Shown in pieces: positions 1 through 5,359 of a stretch of DNA of 5,770 nt; position 1 is the stretch's first letter; each line of letters begins with the position of its first letter. Below the pieces are notes generated by a model that saw only the letters and a program-made list of their open reading frames with translations, had not been told where the DNA came from and ran no database searches. The position numbers and the translations under genes were made by a program. The DNA is from Dehalococcoides mccartyi (GTDB lineage: Bacteria; Chloroflexota; Dehalococcoidia; UBA2979): assembly GCA_945888895.1 (NCBI GenBank), contig CAMDAY010000144.1, forward strand, positions 1 through 5,770, in the 5' to 3' direction.

Positions 1-59
1 TAGCGGCGAGTCATGACGAAAGTATGAACCGCACGGACGGGACGAAGCCGGGTCGCCGC

Positions 60-427
60 CTCGGGTGCGAGTCAGGTCGAGGTGGCCGCGTGGGCGGCCC
101 ACCCCTGCCCCTCCCGGCGCGGGAGGGGTTCAGAAGGAAGAGAACCAAGTGTGAGGAGCTGCGCCCCTCACACTCCCGGCGGAACTCGATGTGGCCGCAT
201 CAGGTCAGTGCGCGTGATTCGCGCCGTCTTGTAAGAGACTCAGAACCCTCGCCCCCTTCGAGGGGGAGAGGGCAGGGTGAGGGCTCCGTCCAGGGTGCGA
301 AGCACCCTCGGTGCCCGGGGGAGCGCGAGGGCGAAGTCCTCGCCATTCATCCCCCTTCCCGCGCAGGGAAGGGGGCAGGGGGATGGGCCGCCCCACGCTG
401 CCACCTCGACGAGACTCGCGTCCGAGG
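60..427. repeat. MITE/REP-like intergenic element, copy 1, with long terminal inverted repeats
   Basis: Non-coding element filling most of the gene-free stretch 1-459; I see nothing recognisable in 1-59. Its ends are an imperfect inverted repeat of about 70 bp: 60-128 pairs with 351-426. Shared blocks include CTCGG at 60-64 with CCGAG at 422-426, GCGAGTC at 67-73 with 413-419, GTCGAGGTGG at 76-85 with 401-410, and CGGCCCA at 95-101 with 383-389. Each arm carries its own hairpin (CCCCTCCC/GGGAGGGG at 110-128; CCCCCTTCCC/GGGAAGGGGG at 351-375). The interior holds further hairpins: GTGTGAGG/CCTCACAC (149-156/166-173), CCCCCT/AGGGGG (252-257/261-266) and AGGGTGC-GAA-GCACCCT (292-308). Two blocks recur at about 92-93% identity in a second copy: 94-198 matches 5031-5135 and 346-420 matches 5232-5306. 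No clear target-site duplication or transposase is visible, so mobility is an inference. Confidence 0.8.
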
Positions 428-459
428 ACGCCCCGCCCCCCAAGGCGCGCGCCCCGCGG

Positions 460-1392
460 CTACTCGACGCCGCGCTCGCGCTCCACGAGGAAGCGCGCCA
501 GCTCTGCGCCGCCCGGCGCGTCCTTGTCGTCCTTGAACGGGGCGAGGGCGCGGAAGATCTCCTCGGCGGCCTGGTGGGTGCCGGACGGGAGGCCCGCCGC
601 CTCGAACGACGCGGCGATCTCCTGCATCTCCCCGACCCACCGCCAGGCCTTCTGCGCCGCCCCGCCGAGGCGCGCCGAGCGGTCGATGAGCTCCGGCTGC
701 GACTGCGCCCACTCCTTGAGCAGCGCCCCATGGACGCCTTCCGCGAGCGCGAGCGCCTCGATGTTCACGAGCAGCGCGCTCGTCCCCTTCGTCCACGCGG
801 CGTACGCCATCTTCAGCGCGGAGGCCGCGCCGACGGGCGCATCGAGGATCACGATCTCCAGCGGGCCGCCGACCAGCATCCGCGCGGCGCGTGGCGCCTC
901 CGCGCCCGACAGGTACAGCCGCGTCCGGCCGGGCTGCCACGGCGGGCCGCCGATGATGCCGCCGTCGACGAAGTCTGCGCCCGTCTGCTCGATGCGCTCC
1001 GCGATGCGGCGCGCCGTCGCCGGGCTGATGGCGTTCGCGTCGAGGTAGATCTTGCTGTAGCCGAGGTTGGTGATCTCCTCGGCCATCTCCTCTGCCGCGT
1101 CGGGCGGGCAGACCGAGAGCACCATCTGCGCGCGGTTCACAAGGCTGTTGATCCACCCGGTGTCCTCGAGGCCCGCCTCCTCGGCGCGGCGCACCGTCGC
1201 GTCGCTGCGGCCATCGCTGCACCACAGCACCTCGGCGCCCGCCGCGACGCATGAGGCGCCGACCGCCGCCCCCATCTCCCCGGGATGCACGAGGCCGATC
1301 GTGGACCTCGACGCGCGCGCGGCATCATCGGGCGTCGGCGCGCCGTACCAGCGCAGGTCGGAGTCGGGCGGGAAGTTCAGCGGATCGGCCAT
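460..1392 (-). CDS. NAD(P)-dependent oxidoreductase, beta-hydroxyacid dehydrogenase-like with DUF1932 C-terminal domain
   Basis: 310-residue protein resembling the 6-phosphogluconate / 3-hydroxyisobutyrate dehydrogenase superfamily. The N-terminal Rossmann half begins with a glycine-rich nucleotide loop GLVHPGEMG at residues 33-41, the form I associate with DUF1932 proteins rather than the usual GxGxMG. The substrate-side motif DGGIIGGPP is at 143-151. The helical half carries SALKMAYAAWTKG at 191-203, whose Lys194 sits where the family's catalytic lysine is found. It probably oxidises or reduces a 2- or 3-hydroxyacid-type substrate in the cytosol; the substrate cannot be read from sequence. 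The ATG at 1392 is preceded by GAGG seven bases upstream, and the roughly 32 residues before the Rossmann loop are acceptable for the family. The gene is divergent from the ABM/GNAT pair. Its stop lies 32 bp from the edge of repeat copy 1. The fold is confident, the exact reaction is not. Confidence 0.88.
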   Translation of the reverse strand: MADPLNFPPDSDLRWYGAPTPDDAARASRSTIGLVHPGEMGAAVGASCVAAGAEVLWCSDGRSDATVRRAEEAGLEDTGWINSLVNRAQMVLSVCPPDAAEEMAEEITNLGYSKIYLDANAISPATARRIAERIEQTGADFVDGGIIGGPPWQPGRTRLYLSGAEAPRAARMLVGGPLEIVILDAPVGAASALKMAYAAWTKGTSALLVNIEALALAEGVHGALLKEWAQSQPELIDRSARLGGAAQKAWRWVGEMQEIAASFEAAGLPSGTHQAAEEIFRALAPFKDDKDAPGGAELARFLVERERGVE

Positions 1393-1433
1393 CGGGGACC
1401 TCGAGGCTCAGGCGCGGGGTGGCAGGTACGACC

Positions 1434-1464
1434 ATTATCCCGCCTGTAGGATGAGGACGCACAA
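1434..1464 (-). promoter_or_regulatory. Candidate sigma-70-type promoter for the DUF1932 dehydrogenase
   Basis: On the minus strand, GATAAT (1434-1439) matches the -10 consensus at five of six positions. TTGTGC (1459-1464) is a weaker -35 candidate, with a 19-bp spacer, one or two longer than ideal. Transcription would begin around 1427, giving a leader of about 35 nt before the ATG at 1392. This is inferred from consensus only; the -10 is the convincing part. Confidence 0.4.
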
Positions 1465-1550
1465 CAGATGTCTTCTTGGCGCTCCTGCCGGGTATACCCA
1501 GCCCGCACCGCTCCAGACCTGCGGGCTTCGAGGCCCGGAGGCAGAAAATC

Positions 1551-1554
1551 GGAG
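1551..1554 (+). promoter_or_regulatory. Ribosome-binding site for the ABM-domain gene
   Basis: GGAG five bases before the ATG at 1560. It supports starting there rather than at an upstream in-frame ATG (1476), whose extra 28 residues are not ABM-like and would run through the intergenic palindrome and hairpin. Confidence 0.7.
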
Positions 1555-1559
1555 AACCG

Positions 1560-1859
1560 ATGATCACCGTGCTTGCGAGAGTCACCGCCCGCCCCGGCCG
1601 CGAGGAGGAACTGCGCGCGATGCTCGAGGCGCAGGTCGCGAACGTCCGCCGCGAGGAGCCCCACACCGTCTCCTACGCCGTCTACCGCGACGCCGCCGAC
1701 CCGCTGGTCTTCTGGTTCCTCGAGCAGTACGAGGACGAGGCCGCCCGCGCGCTCCACAGCAGCGCCCCACACATCCGCGCCGACATCGCCCGCCTCGACG
1801 CCCTCAGCGACGGCGCTGCGCTCTGGGACGTGGAGGTCGTCGGAGAAATGCGGCGGTGA
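1560..1859 (+). CDS. Antibiotic biosynthesis monooxygenase (ABM) domain protein
   Basis: A 99-residue single-domain protein of the ABM / dimeric alpha-beta barrel superfamily. It opens with the family's first strand and helix (MITVLARVTARPGREEELRAM), followed by the REEPHTVSYAVYRD segment, matching the usual 'EpG...Y.vyr' strand. Next comes a DPLVFWFLEQYEDEAA strand-helix and an SSAPHIRADIARL helix. Length and order of elements are typical of the small cytosolic ABM proteins. Members include quinone or polyketide oxygenases (YgiN, ActVA-Orf6 type), but many have no known activity and sequence does not fix the substrate. The stop TGA overlaps the GTG of the next gene (GTGA), so translation of the two is probably coupled. 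I see no defect in this gene. Confidence 0.88.
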   Translation: MITVLARVTARPGREEELRAMLEAQVANVRREEPHTVSYAVYRDAADPLVFWFLEQYEDEAARALHSSAPHIRADIARLDALSDGAALWDVEVVGEMRR

Positions 1860-2340
1860 CCAGCGAGGGGCCGAGGCGTCCGCCCGGCGTGCTGGTCCGC
1901 CTCTCGGAGCAGGCCGACCTCGACACCCTGTTCCCGATCTACTGCGAGGTCATGGCGACTACGTTACGCAGACGTACGGCGCGTGGGACGAGGCCGAGCA
2001 GCGCTGCGCCTACTTCGAGGGCTTCCCGGTCGGCCGCGCGCAGGTGATCCTCCACGGCTACGACATCGCCGGTGCGATCGACTGCCAGCGCCACCGCGAC
2101 CGCTGGACGATCAACAACATCGAGATCGCGCCGGAGTTCCAGAACCTCGGCATCGGCACGTGGCTCATCACCCGCCTGCTCCAGCAAGCCCACGGCGAGG
2201 GCGTCCCGGTCGACCTCGAAGTCCTCAAGGTGAACCTCGGCGCCCGACGGCTGTACGAGCGGCTGGGGTTCACGGTCACCGGACAGACGGACACGCACTG
2301 GCAGATGCGGAGCACGACACCCCCTGCGGCCGACCAGTAG
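1856..2340 (+). pseudogene. GNAT family N-acetyltransferase, interrupted by a one-base frameshift
   Basis: Two adjoining frames together encode one GNAT protein of about 161 residues. The first part begins at GTG 1856 (GTGA overlap with the ABM gene; GGAG at 1842-1845) and reads GVLVRLSEQADLDTLFPIYCEVMA. The rest continues one frame back from about 1957 as DYVTQTYGAWDEAEQRCAYF and runs to the TAG at 2338-2340. Joined, these make the normal family opening, in which a 'V(M)xxYVxxTxGxWDE' stretch is continuous. The acetyl-CoA loop IAPEFQNLGIGT (Q-x-x-G-x-G, near 2125-2160) and the C-terminal LEVLKVNLGARRLYERLGF block are both intact. The join needs exactly one added base around 1955-1957, so one base is missing in this sequence. 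That may be a true inactivating deletion or a sequencing/assembly error. The near-perfect preservation downstream favours error or a very recent mutation. The substrate acceptor is unknown. Confidence 0.82.
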
Positions 2341-2388
2341 CGGCGTCCGCTTGCACGAGCGGTCTATGCTTCCGCGCAATCCATACTT

Positions 2389-2397
2389 GGAGAGGGG
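2389..2397 (+). promoter_or_regulatory. Strong ribosome-binding site for the secreted protein gene
   Basis: GGAGAGGGG ends seven bases before the ATG at 2405. It fixes the start at 2405, immediately ahead of a clean signal peptide. A start at TTG 2351 would put 18 unrelated residues before the signal peptide and run through this site. Confidence 0.75.
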
Positions 2398-2404
2398 TAA
2401 TTCG

Positions 2405-3025
2405 ATGAGGCTTGGGCAGCGGATGGCCGCAGCGATCGGGATCGCAGCAGTGGTGACGGCGATGGGGATGAGCACGCTCGGGACGTTGAGGGCGCAGGCG
2501 CAGACGCCTCCCGCGCTCGCGGCATGCCCGGCGGACCTGAAGATCGCGGTCACGCCACCGACGGCGGCAGCGCCGACGACCGTGAGCGCCACGCTCACGC
2601 CCACGCTGAATCTGAAGGCCGCCGCGCTGGGCGACGTCGCGTCGTTCCACGTCCACTACTACGTGGACATCGACCCGACGAAGGTGCTGAAGGCCGGGAC
2701 GCCGATCCCGGCCGGCGACCCGAAGATCATCCACGGCGCAGCACTGACGCAGGACGTCGGCGCGCTCACCCCCGGATCGCACACGGTCTGGGTCGTCGTC
2801 GGCCAGGTCTCGCACCAGGCCTGCGGCGGCACGGACGGCAACATCATCGTCGGCAGCACGACGTTCACCGTGGCGGCTGCTGCCGCAACGGCGGCGGCGC
2901 CGGCCCCGGGCAAGACCGGCACCGCCGGCCTCCAGGCCGCCACGACCGGGATGGTCCTCCCGCTGACCGTGCTCGGCCTCGCGCTGCTCGGTGTCGCGGC
3001 TGCCCGTCGAGCCACGCAGCAGTAG
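2405..3025 (+). CDS. Secreted, C-terminally membrane-anchored protein with an HxH...H-type beta domain; function unknown
   Basis: 206 residues. Residues 1-32 form a signal peptide: basic RLGQR, a hydrophobic core to about 28, then an AQA site with likely cleavage after Ala32. The exported part has two cysteines (41 and 140) that could form a disulfide. Its beta-rich domain contains SFHVHYYVDIDP (His82, His84), a proline/glycine stretch ending PKIIHGA, and PGSHTVWVVVGQVSH (His126, His137). This spacing recalls DUF4399-like or Ig-like extracellular domains, but I cannot assign a named family. An Ala/Pro-rich linker follows, then PGKTGTAGLQAATTG (168-182), a hydrophobic helix (183-200) and a short basic tail, RRATQQ. 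This layout resembles a cell-surface sorting or stop-transfer tail, though no LPxTG is present. The gene follows the GNAT gene by 64 bp with no terminator between, so it may be co-transcribed. A strong terminator lies 29 bp downstream. Confidence 0.8.
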   Translation: MRLGQRMAAAIGIAAVVTAMGMSTLGTLRAQAQTPPALAACPADLKIAVTPPTAAAPTTVSATLTPTLNLKAAALGDVASFHVHYYVDIDPTKVLKAGTPIPAGDPKIIHGAALTQDVGALTPGSHTVWVVVGQVSHQACGGTDGNIIVGSTTFTVAAAAATAAAPAPGKTGTAGLQAATTGMVLPLTVLGLALLGVAAARRATQQ

Positions 3026-3054
3026 CACGCGCGACGTATCCCGCCTCCGGGCGG

Positions 3055-3098
3055 ACACAAAGAAGGGCGCTCCCTCGCGGGAGCGCCCTTCTTTGTGT
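3055..3098. terminator. Bidirectional intrinsic terminator between convergent genes
   Basis: A perfect 20-bp inverted repeat (3055-3074 with 3079-3098) around a TCGC loop. The inner ten pairs are GC-rich (GGGCGCTCCC/GGGAGCGCCC). The outer ten are A-rich on the left arm and T-rich on the right (TTCTTTGTGT), so transcripts from either side end in a GC stem followed by a U-rich run. It sits 29 bp after the secreted-protein stop and 25 bp from the stop of the convergent lyase gene. Confidence 0.92.
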
Positions 3099-3123
3099 AA
3101 GCGAGCCGTCGAGGTGACCTCGG

Positions 3124-4821
3124 CTAGTCCTTCTTGATCTGGGCGCTCGAGGAGGCCTGCGTGCCGCTGGTGCTGGTCAGCCAGCCGAACTTCTGCGGCT
3201 TGCGGCGCGCCTCCGGGTCCAGCGGGACGTTGATCAGCGTCGGGCCGTTGTGGGCGAGCGCCGTCTTCAGCGCGGCGTCCAACTCCTCGGGCGTGGTGGC
3301 GTTGACGCCCTTGCCGCCGAGGCCCTGCATCATGATGTCGTAGCGCGCGCCCAGGCTCATGCCGCCGACCGGCTTCTGTGCACCCTCGAACAGCTCGGCT
3401 TTGTGGCCGCCGATGCCGCCGTTGTTGAAGACGACCCAGGTGATCGGCAGGTTGTAGCGGACGGCCACCTCGCACTCGGTGCCGGCGAAGCCGAACGCGC
3501 CGTCGCCCTGCAGGCAGAGCACCGGCTTGCCCGTCTCCACCGCCGCGCCGATGGCGAAGCCGTGGCCGAGGCCCATCGACCCGAAGGACCCGGCGTCCAG
3601 GCGCGTGCGCGGCAGGTAGTTGTTCAGCACGGAGCGGCTGATGTCCATCGTGCTCGCACCCTCGACGACCATGATCATCTCGGGGGGGATCGCCTCGGCG
3701 ATCGAGCGCAGCGCGCGGTAGTAGCCGATGGGGTTCGACTCCTCCTGCATCATGCCCTGCACGGCTTCCTCGTTGTTGCGGGCCTCGGCCTTGACCTGCG
3801 CCAGCCACTCGGAGTCCTGCGGGAAGGTCCACGGCTCGCGGTCCAGGACATCGAGCATCTGGCCGATCGTCGCCTTCGCGTCGCCGATCATCGCCACCTC
3901 GGAGGGGACGTTGACGCCGATCTCCTCGGGGTTGATGTCCAACTGGATGACGCGCACGCCCTCCTTGAGGCGGGGCGGCAGGCCGAAGTGGAGCATCCAG
4001 TTCATGCGTGCGCCCATCAGCAGCACCATGTCGGCGTTCTGCAGGATGAACGAGCGCGCGGCTGCGGCGGCCTGGGGGTGGTCGTCGGGCAGGATGCCCT
4101 TCGCCATCGGCATCGCGAGGAACGGGAGGCCGGTCTTCTCGACGAAGGCGCGCATCTCCTGCTCGGCGCGCGAGTACGCGATGCCCTTGCCGATGATGAT
4201 CAGCGGCTGCTCCGCCGTCTTCATCGCGGCGATCGCGGCCTCGACGTCGCGCGGGTCGGCGGGCTGACGTCGCGGCTCGGGCACGCGCGGCGCCCACTGC
4301 ACACGATCCTCGTCGACGCTGCCCGCGATGATGTCGCCCGGCAGGTCGAGGTAGGACGGGCCGGGGGTGCCGTACAGCGACTTCTTCACCGCCTCCGCGA
4401 TGTAGATCGGGATGCGCTCGATCATCTCGACGCGCTCGGCGTACTTCGCGAATGGGCGGAGCGAGGTGAGCTGGTCGGCCTCCTGGAAGAAGCCCATCGA
4501 GTGCCCGGACTGCTCGTACGACCCGCCGAGGAGCAGCATCGGCCAGCGGTTGGACCACGCGTTGGCGAACGCGGCGACCGCGTTCAGCACGCCGGGCCCG
4601 GACACCGCGAGCGCCGCGCCCATGCGGCCGCCGATGAACGAGACGGCCTGCGCGGCATACGTCGCGGGCATCTCGTGGCGCATGCCGGTGTAGGTGAGCC
4701 CCTCGGCCTGGCAGGCGTTGGCGATCCCGGTCACCGGGATGCCGACGACGCCGAAGATCTTGTCGATGCCCTGCGTCTTCAGGGAGCGGGCAATGATCTG
4801 CTCGCCGGTCAGTTGAGCCAT
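3124..4821 (-). CDS. Thiamine-diphosphate-dependent enzyme of the 2-hydroxyacyl-CoA lyase / oxalyl-CoA decarboxylase family
   Basis: 565 residues, full length for the family. Order: N-terminal ThDP domain (about 5-170), central ADP/CoA-binding domain (about 190-325), C-terminal ThDP domain (about 380-535). Glu50 in MRHEMPATYAA is the cofactor-activating glutamate. The ThDP/Mg motif runs from GDG (439-441) to NN (466-467). MGARMNW (269-275) and QLDINPEE (293-300) match the ADP-binding region of oxalyl-CoA decarboxylase. LHFGLPPR (277-284) and MGFFQE (109-114) are closer to what I recall of human HACL1, so acyl-CoA lyase activity (2-hydroxyacyl-CoA to formyl-CoA plus aldehyde) is at least as likely as oxalyl-CoA decarboxylation. 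Oddly, the Tyr that follows NN[GN]GI in both families is Gly471 here (NNGGIGGH). The ATG at 4821 has AAGGGG seven bases upstream; longer readings enter the leader and repeat copy 2. Cytosolic; family certain, substrate open. Confidence 0.93.
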   Translation of the reverse strand: MAQLTGEQIIARSLKTQGIDKIFGVVGIPVTGIANACQAEGLTYTGMRHEMPATYAAQAVSFIGGRMGAALAVSGPGVLNAVAAFANAWSNRWPMLLLGGSYEQSGHSMGFFQEADQLTSLRPFAKYAERVEMIERIPIYIAEAVKKSLYGTPGPSYLDLPGDIIAGSVDEDRVQWAPRVPEPRRQPADPRDVEAAIAAMKTAEQPLIIIGKGIAYSRAEQEMRAFVEKTGLPFLAMPMAKGILPDDHPQAAAAARSFILQNADMVLLMGARMNWMLHFGLPPRLKEGVRVIQLDINPEEIGVNVPSEVAMIGDAKATIGQMLDVLDREPWTFPQDSEWLAQVKAEARNNEEAVQGMMQEESNPIGYYRALRSIAEAIPPEMIMVVEGASTMDISRSVLNNYLPRTRLDAGSFGSMGLGHGFAIGAAVETGKPVLCLQGDGAFGFAGTECEVAVRYNLPITWVVFNNGGIGGHKAELFEGAQKPVGGMSLGARYDIMMQGLGGKGVNATTPEELDAALKTALAHNGPTLINVPLDPEARRKPQKFGWLTSTSGTQASSSAQIKKD

Positions 4822-4995
4822 GAGGAGTCCCCTTCGTAACGGCTCGCGGGCGCGAGCGCGGCGTGGCCTGCGCGAGGTGCGCCGAGGCCGTCTTGCTGGC
4901 GGCCTCGCGGCGGGGATACGCGCGACCGGATGTCCGAGATTCTGCGGGGCGAATGGTACACGCCTCGGGCGATCTCGTCCCGAGGCGGGGGCTGG
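4822..4995 (-). other. Hairpin-rich leader upstream of the HACL/OXC-family gene
   Basis: This part of the 538-bp gap 4822-5359 has no convincing ORF. It holds three perfect inverted repeats: CGCCTCGGG/CCCGAGGCG (4961-4969/4979-4987, 9-nt loop), CGAGGCCG/CGGCCTCG (4883-4890/4900-4907, 9-nt loop) and GCTCGC/GCGAGC (4842-4847/4852-4857, 4-nt loop), the last ending eight bases before the ribosome-binding site. They could form a structured 5'UTR or simply reflect high GC. No known riboswitch motif was recognised and no clear -35/-10 pair was found. Confidence 0.4.
4829..4834 (-). promoter_or_regulatory. Ribosome-binding site of the HACL/OXC-family gene
   Basis: AAGGGG on the minus strand, seven bases before the ATG at 4821. 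It sets the start there, just ahead of the conserved N-terminal EQIIARSLKTQGI stretch. Confidence 0.75.
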
Positions 4996-5313
4996 TCGAG
5001 GTAACGAGCGGTGCGGAGGTGCTGTGGAGGGCGGCCCACCCCTACCCCTCCCGGCGCGGGAGGGGTTCAGAAGGAGAGGAACCAACCGTGAGGAGCTGCG
5101 CCCCTCACACTCCCGGCGGAATCCGATGTGGCCGCGCCATGTCGGGTGCGAGTGATTCGGACCGTCGCCGAAACGGGATGGTGCAGACGCTCCCGACGAT
5201 CGGGATCCTCAAGGGGCGAAGCCCTTTGAACTTCATCCCCCTTCCCGCGCAGGGAAGGGGGCAGGGGGATAGGCCGCCCTACGCTGCCACCTCAACGAAC
5301 CTCGCGACCGAGG
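4996..5313. repeat. MITE/REP-like intergenic element, copy 2
   Basis: Second copy of the element at 60-427, in the same orientation. Block 5031-5135 differs from 94-198 at 8 of 105 positions, and 5232-5306 differs from 346-420 at 5 of 75. The right end keeps the terminal CCGAG (5308-5312). The left end is more diverged, so 4996 is approximate. The middle (5136-5231) is about 50 bp shorter than in copy 1. It carries TCCCGA-CGA-TCGGGA (5191-5205) and a nine-pair stem with a GAA loop (5209-5217/5221-5229) equivalent to the one at 292-308. Hairpins CCCCTCCC/GGGAGGGG, GTGAGG/CCTCAC and CCCCCTTCCC/GGGAAGGGGG are retained. Non-coding. Confidence 0.78.
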
Positions 5314-5333
5314 GCGTTCCACACGGCGGGGCG

Positions 5334-5350
5334 GCGCGGGTATCCCGCGC
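5334..5350 (-). terminator. Possible terminator hairpin after the DinB-family gene
   Basis: Perfect GCGCGGG/CCCGCGC stem (5334-5340/5344-5350) with a 3-nt loop, nine bases past the stop codon on the minus strand. It lacks a downstream U-run, so it may only stall polymerase or protect the 3' end. Confidence 0.35.
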
Positions 5351-5359
5351 ATCTAGCCC

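Larger units (their letters stand above)
1393..1559. promoter_or_regulatory. Divergent intergenic region with palindrome and 5'UTR hairpin
   Basis: This 167-bp gap separates the leftward dehydrogenase from the rightward ABM/GNAT pair and must hold promoters for both. Besides the minus-strand -10 at 1434-1439, it contains the perfect 10-bp palindrome GGGTATACCC (1490-1499). That could be an operator, or its TATACC could be a plus-strand -10, but there is no good -35 at 16-18 bp. A small hairpin, CGGGC/GCCCG at 1522-1526/1533-1537, lies 13 bases before the ABM ribosome-binding site. Confidence 0.45.

Noticed and set aside
24..536. Long plus-strand ORF over repeat copy 1, whose peptide (GGPPLPLPAREGFRR...) recurs over copy 2 at 4820-5155
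   Set aside because: The peptide similarity is only the DNA repeat translated in the same frame. Composition is Arg/Pro/Gly-rich, there is no ribosome-binding site, and the ORF runs antisense into the dehydrogenase gene.
1945..1965. Programmed -1 ribosomal frameshift joining the two GNAT parts
   Set aside because: No slippery heptamer of the X-XXY-YYZ kind at the junction and no known precedent in this family; a missing base is simpler.
2341..2404. Own promoter for the secreted-protein gene (TTGCAC at 2351, CATACT at 2382)
   Set aside because: The spacing between these boxes is about 25 bp, too long for a sigma-70 promoter, and no better pair was found.
2276..4839. Very long ORFs opposite or out of frame with the lyase and secreted-protein genes (2276-4558 minus; 3250-4839 plus)
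   Set aside because: High GC suppresses stop codons. These are low-complexity Arg/Ala/Gly-rich translations without motifs, overlapping clearly conserved genes.
4953..4987. T-box-like string on the plus strand (TGGTAC... followed by TCGTCCC)
   Set aside because: The core ACCRCG is broken, no Stem I features are seen, and no plus-strand gene lies downstream; probably chance.
4822..4995. TPP riboswitch controlling the ThDP enzyme
   Set aside because: The conserved CUGAGA and ACCUGAUC-type motifs of the TPP aptamer are absent.
4822..5085. N-terminal extension of the HACL/OXC gene to 5085
   Set aside because: The added 88 residues are Arg/Pro-rich and come from the leader and repeat copy 2. 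The ATG at 4821 has a good ribosome-binding site and starts the conserved domain.
60..5313. CRISPR array or tRNA/rRNA explanation for the repeats
   Set aside because: Only two distant copies of several hundred bases with no spacers; no GGTTCRANYCC tRNA signature and no cloverleaf.
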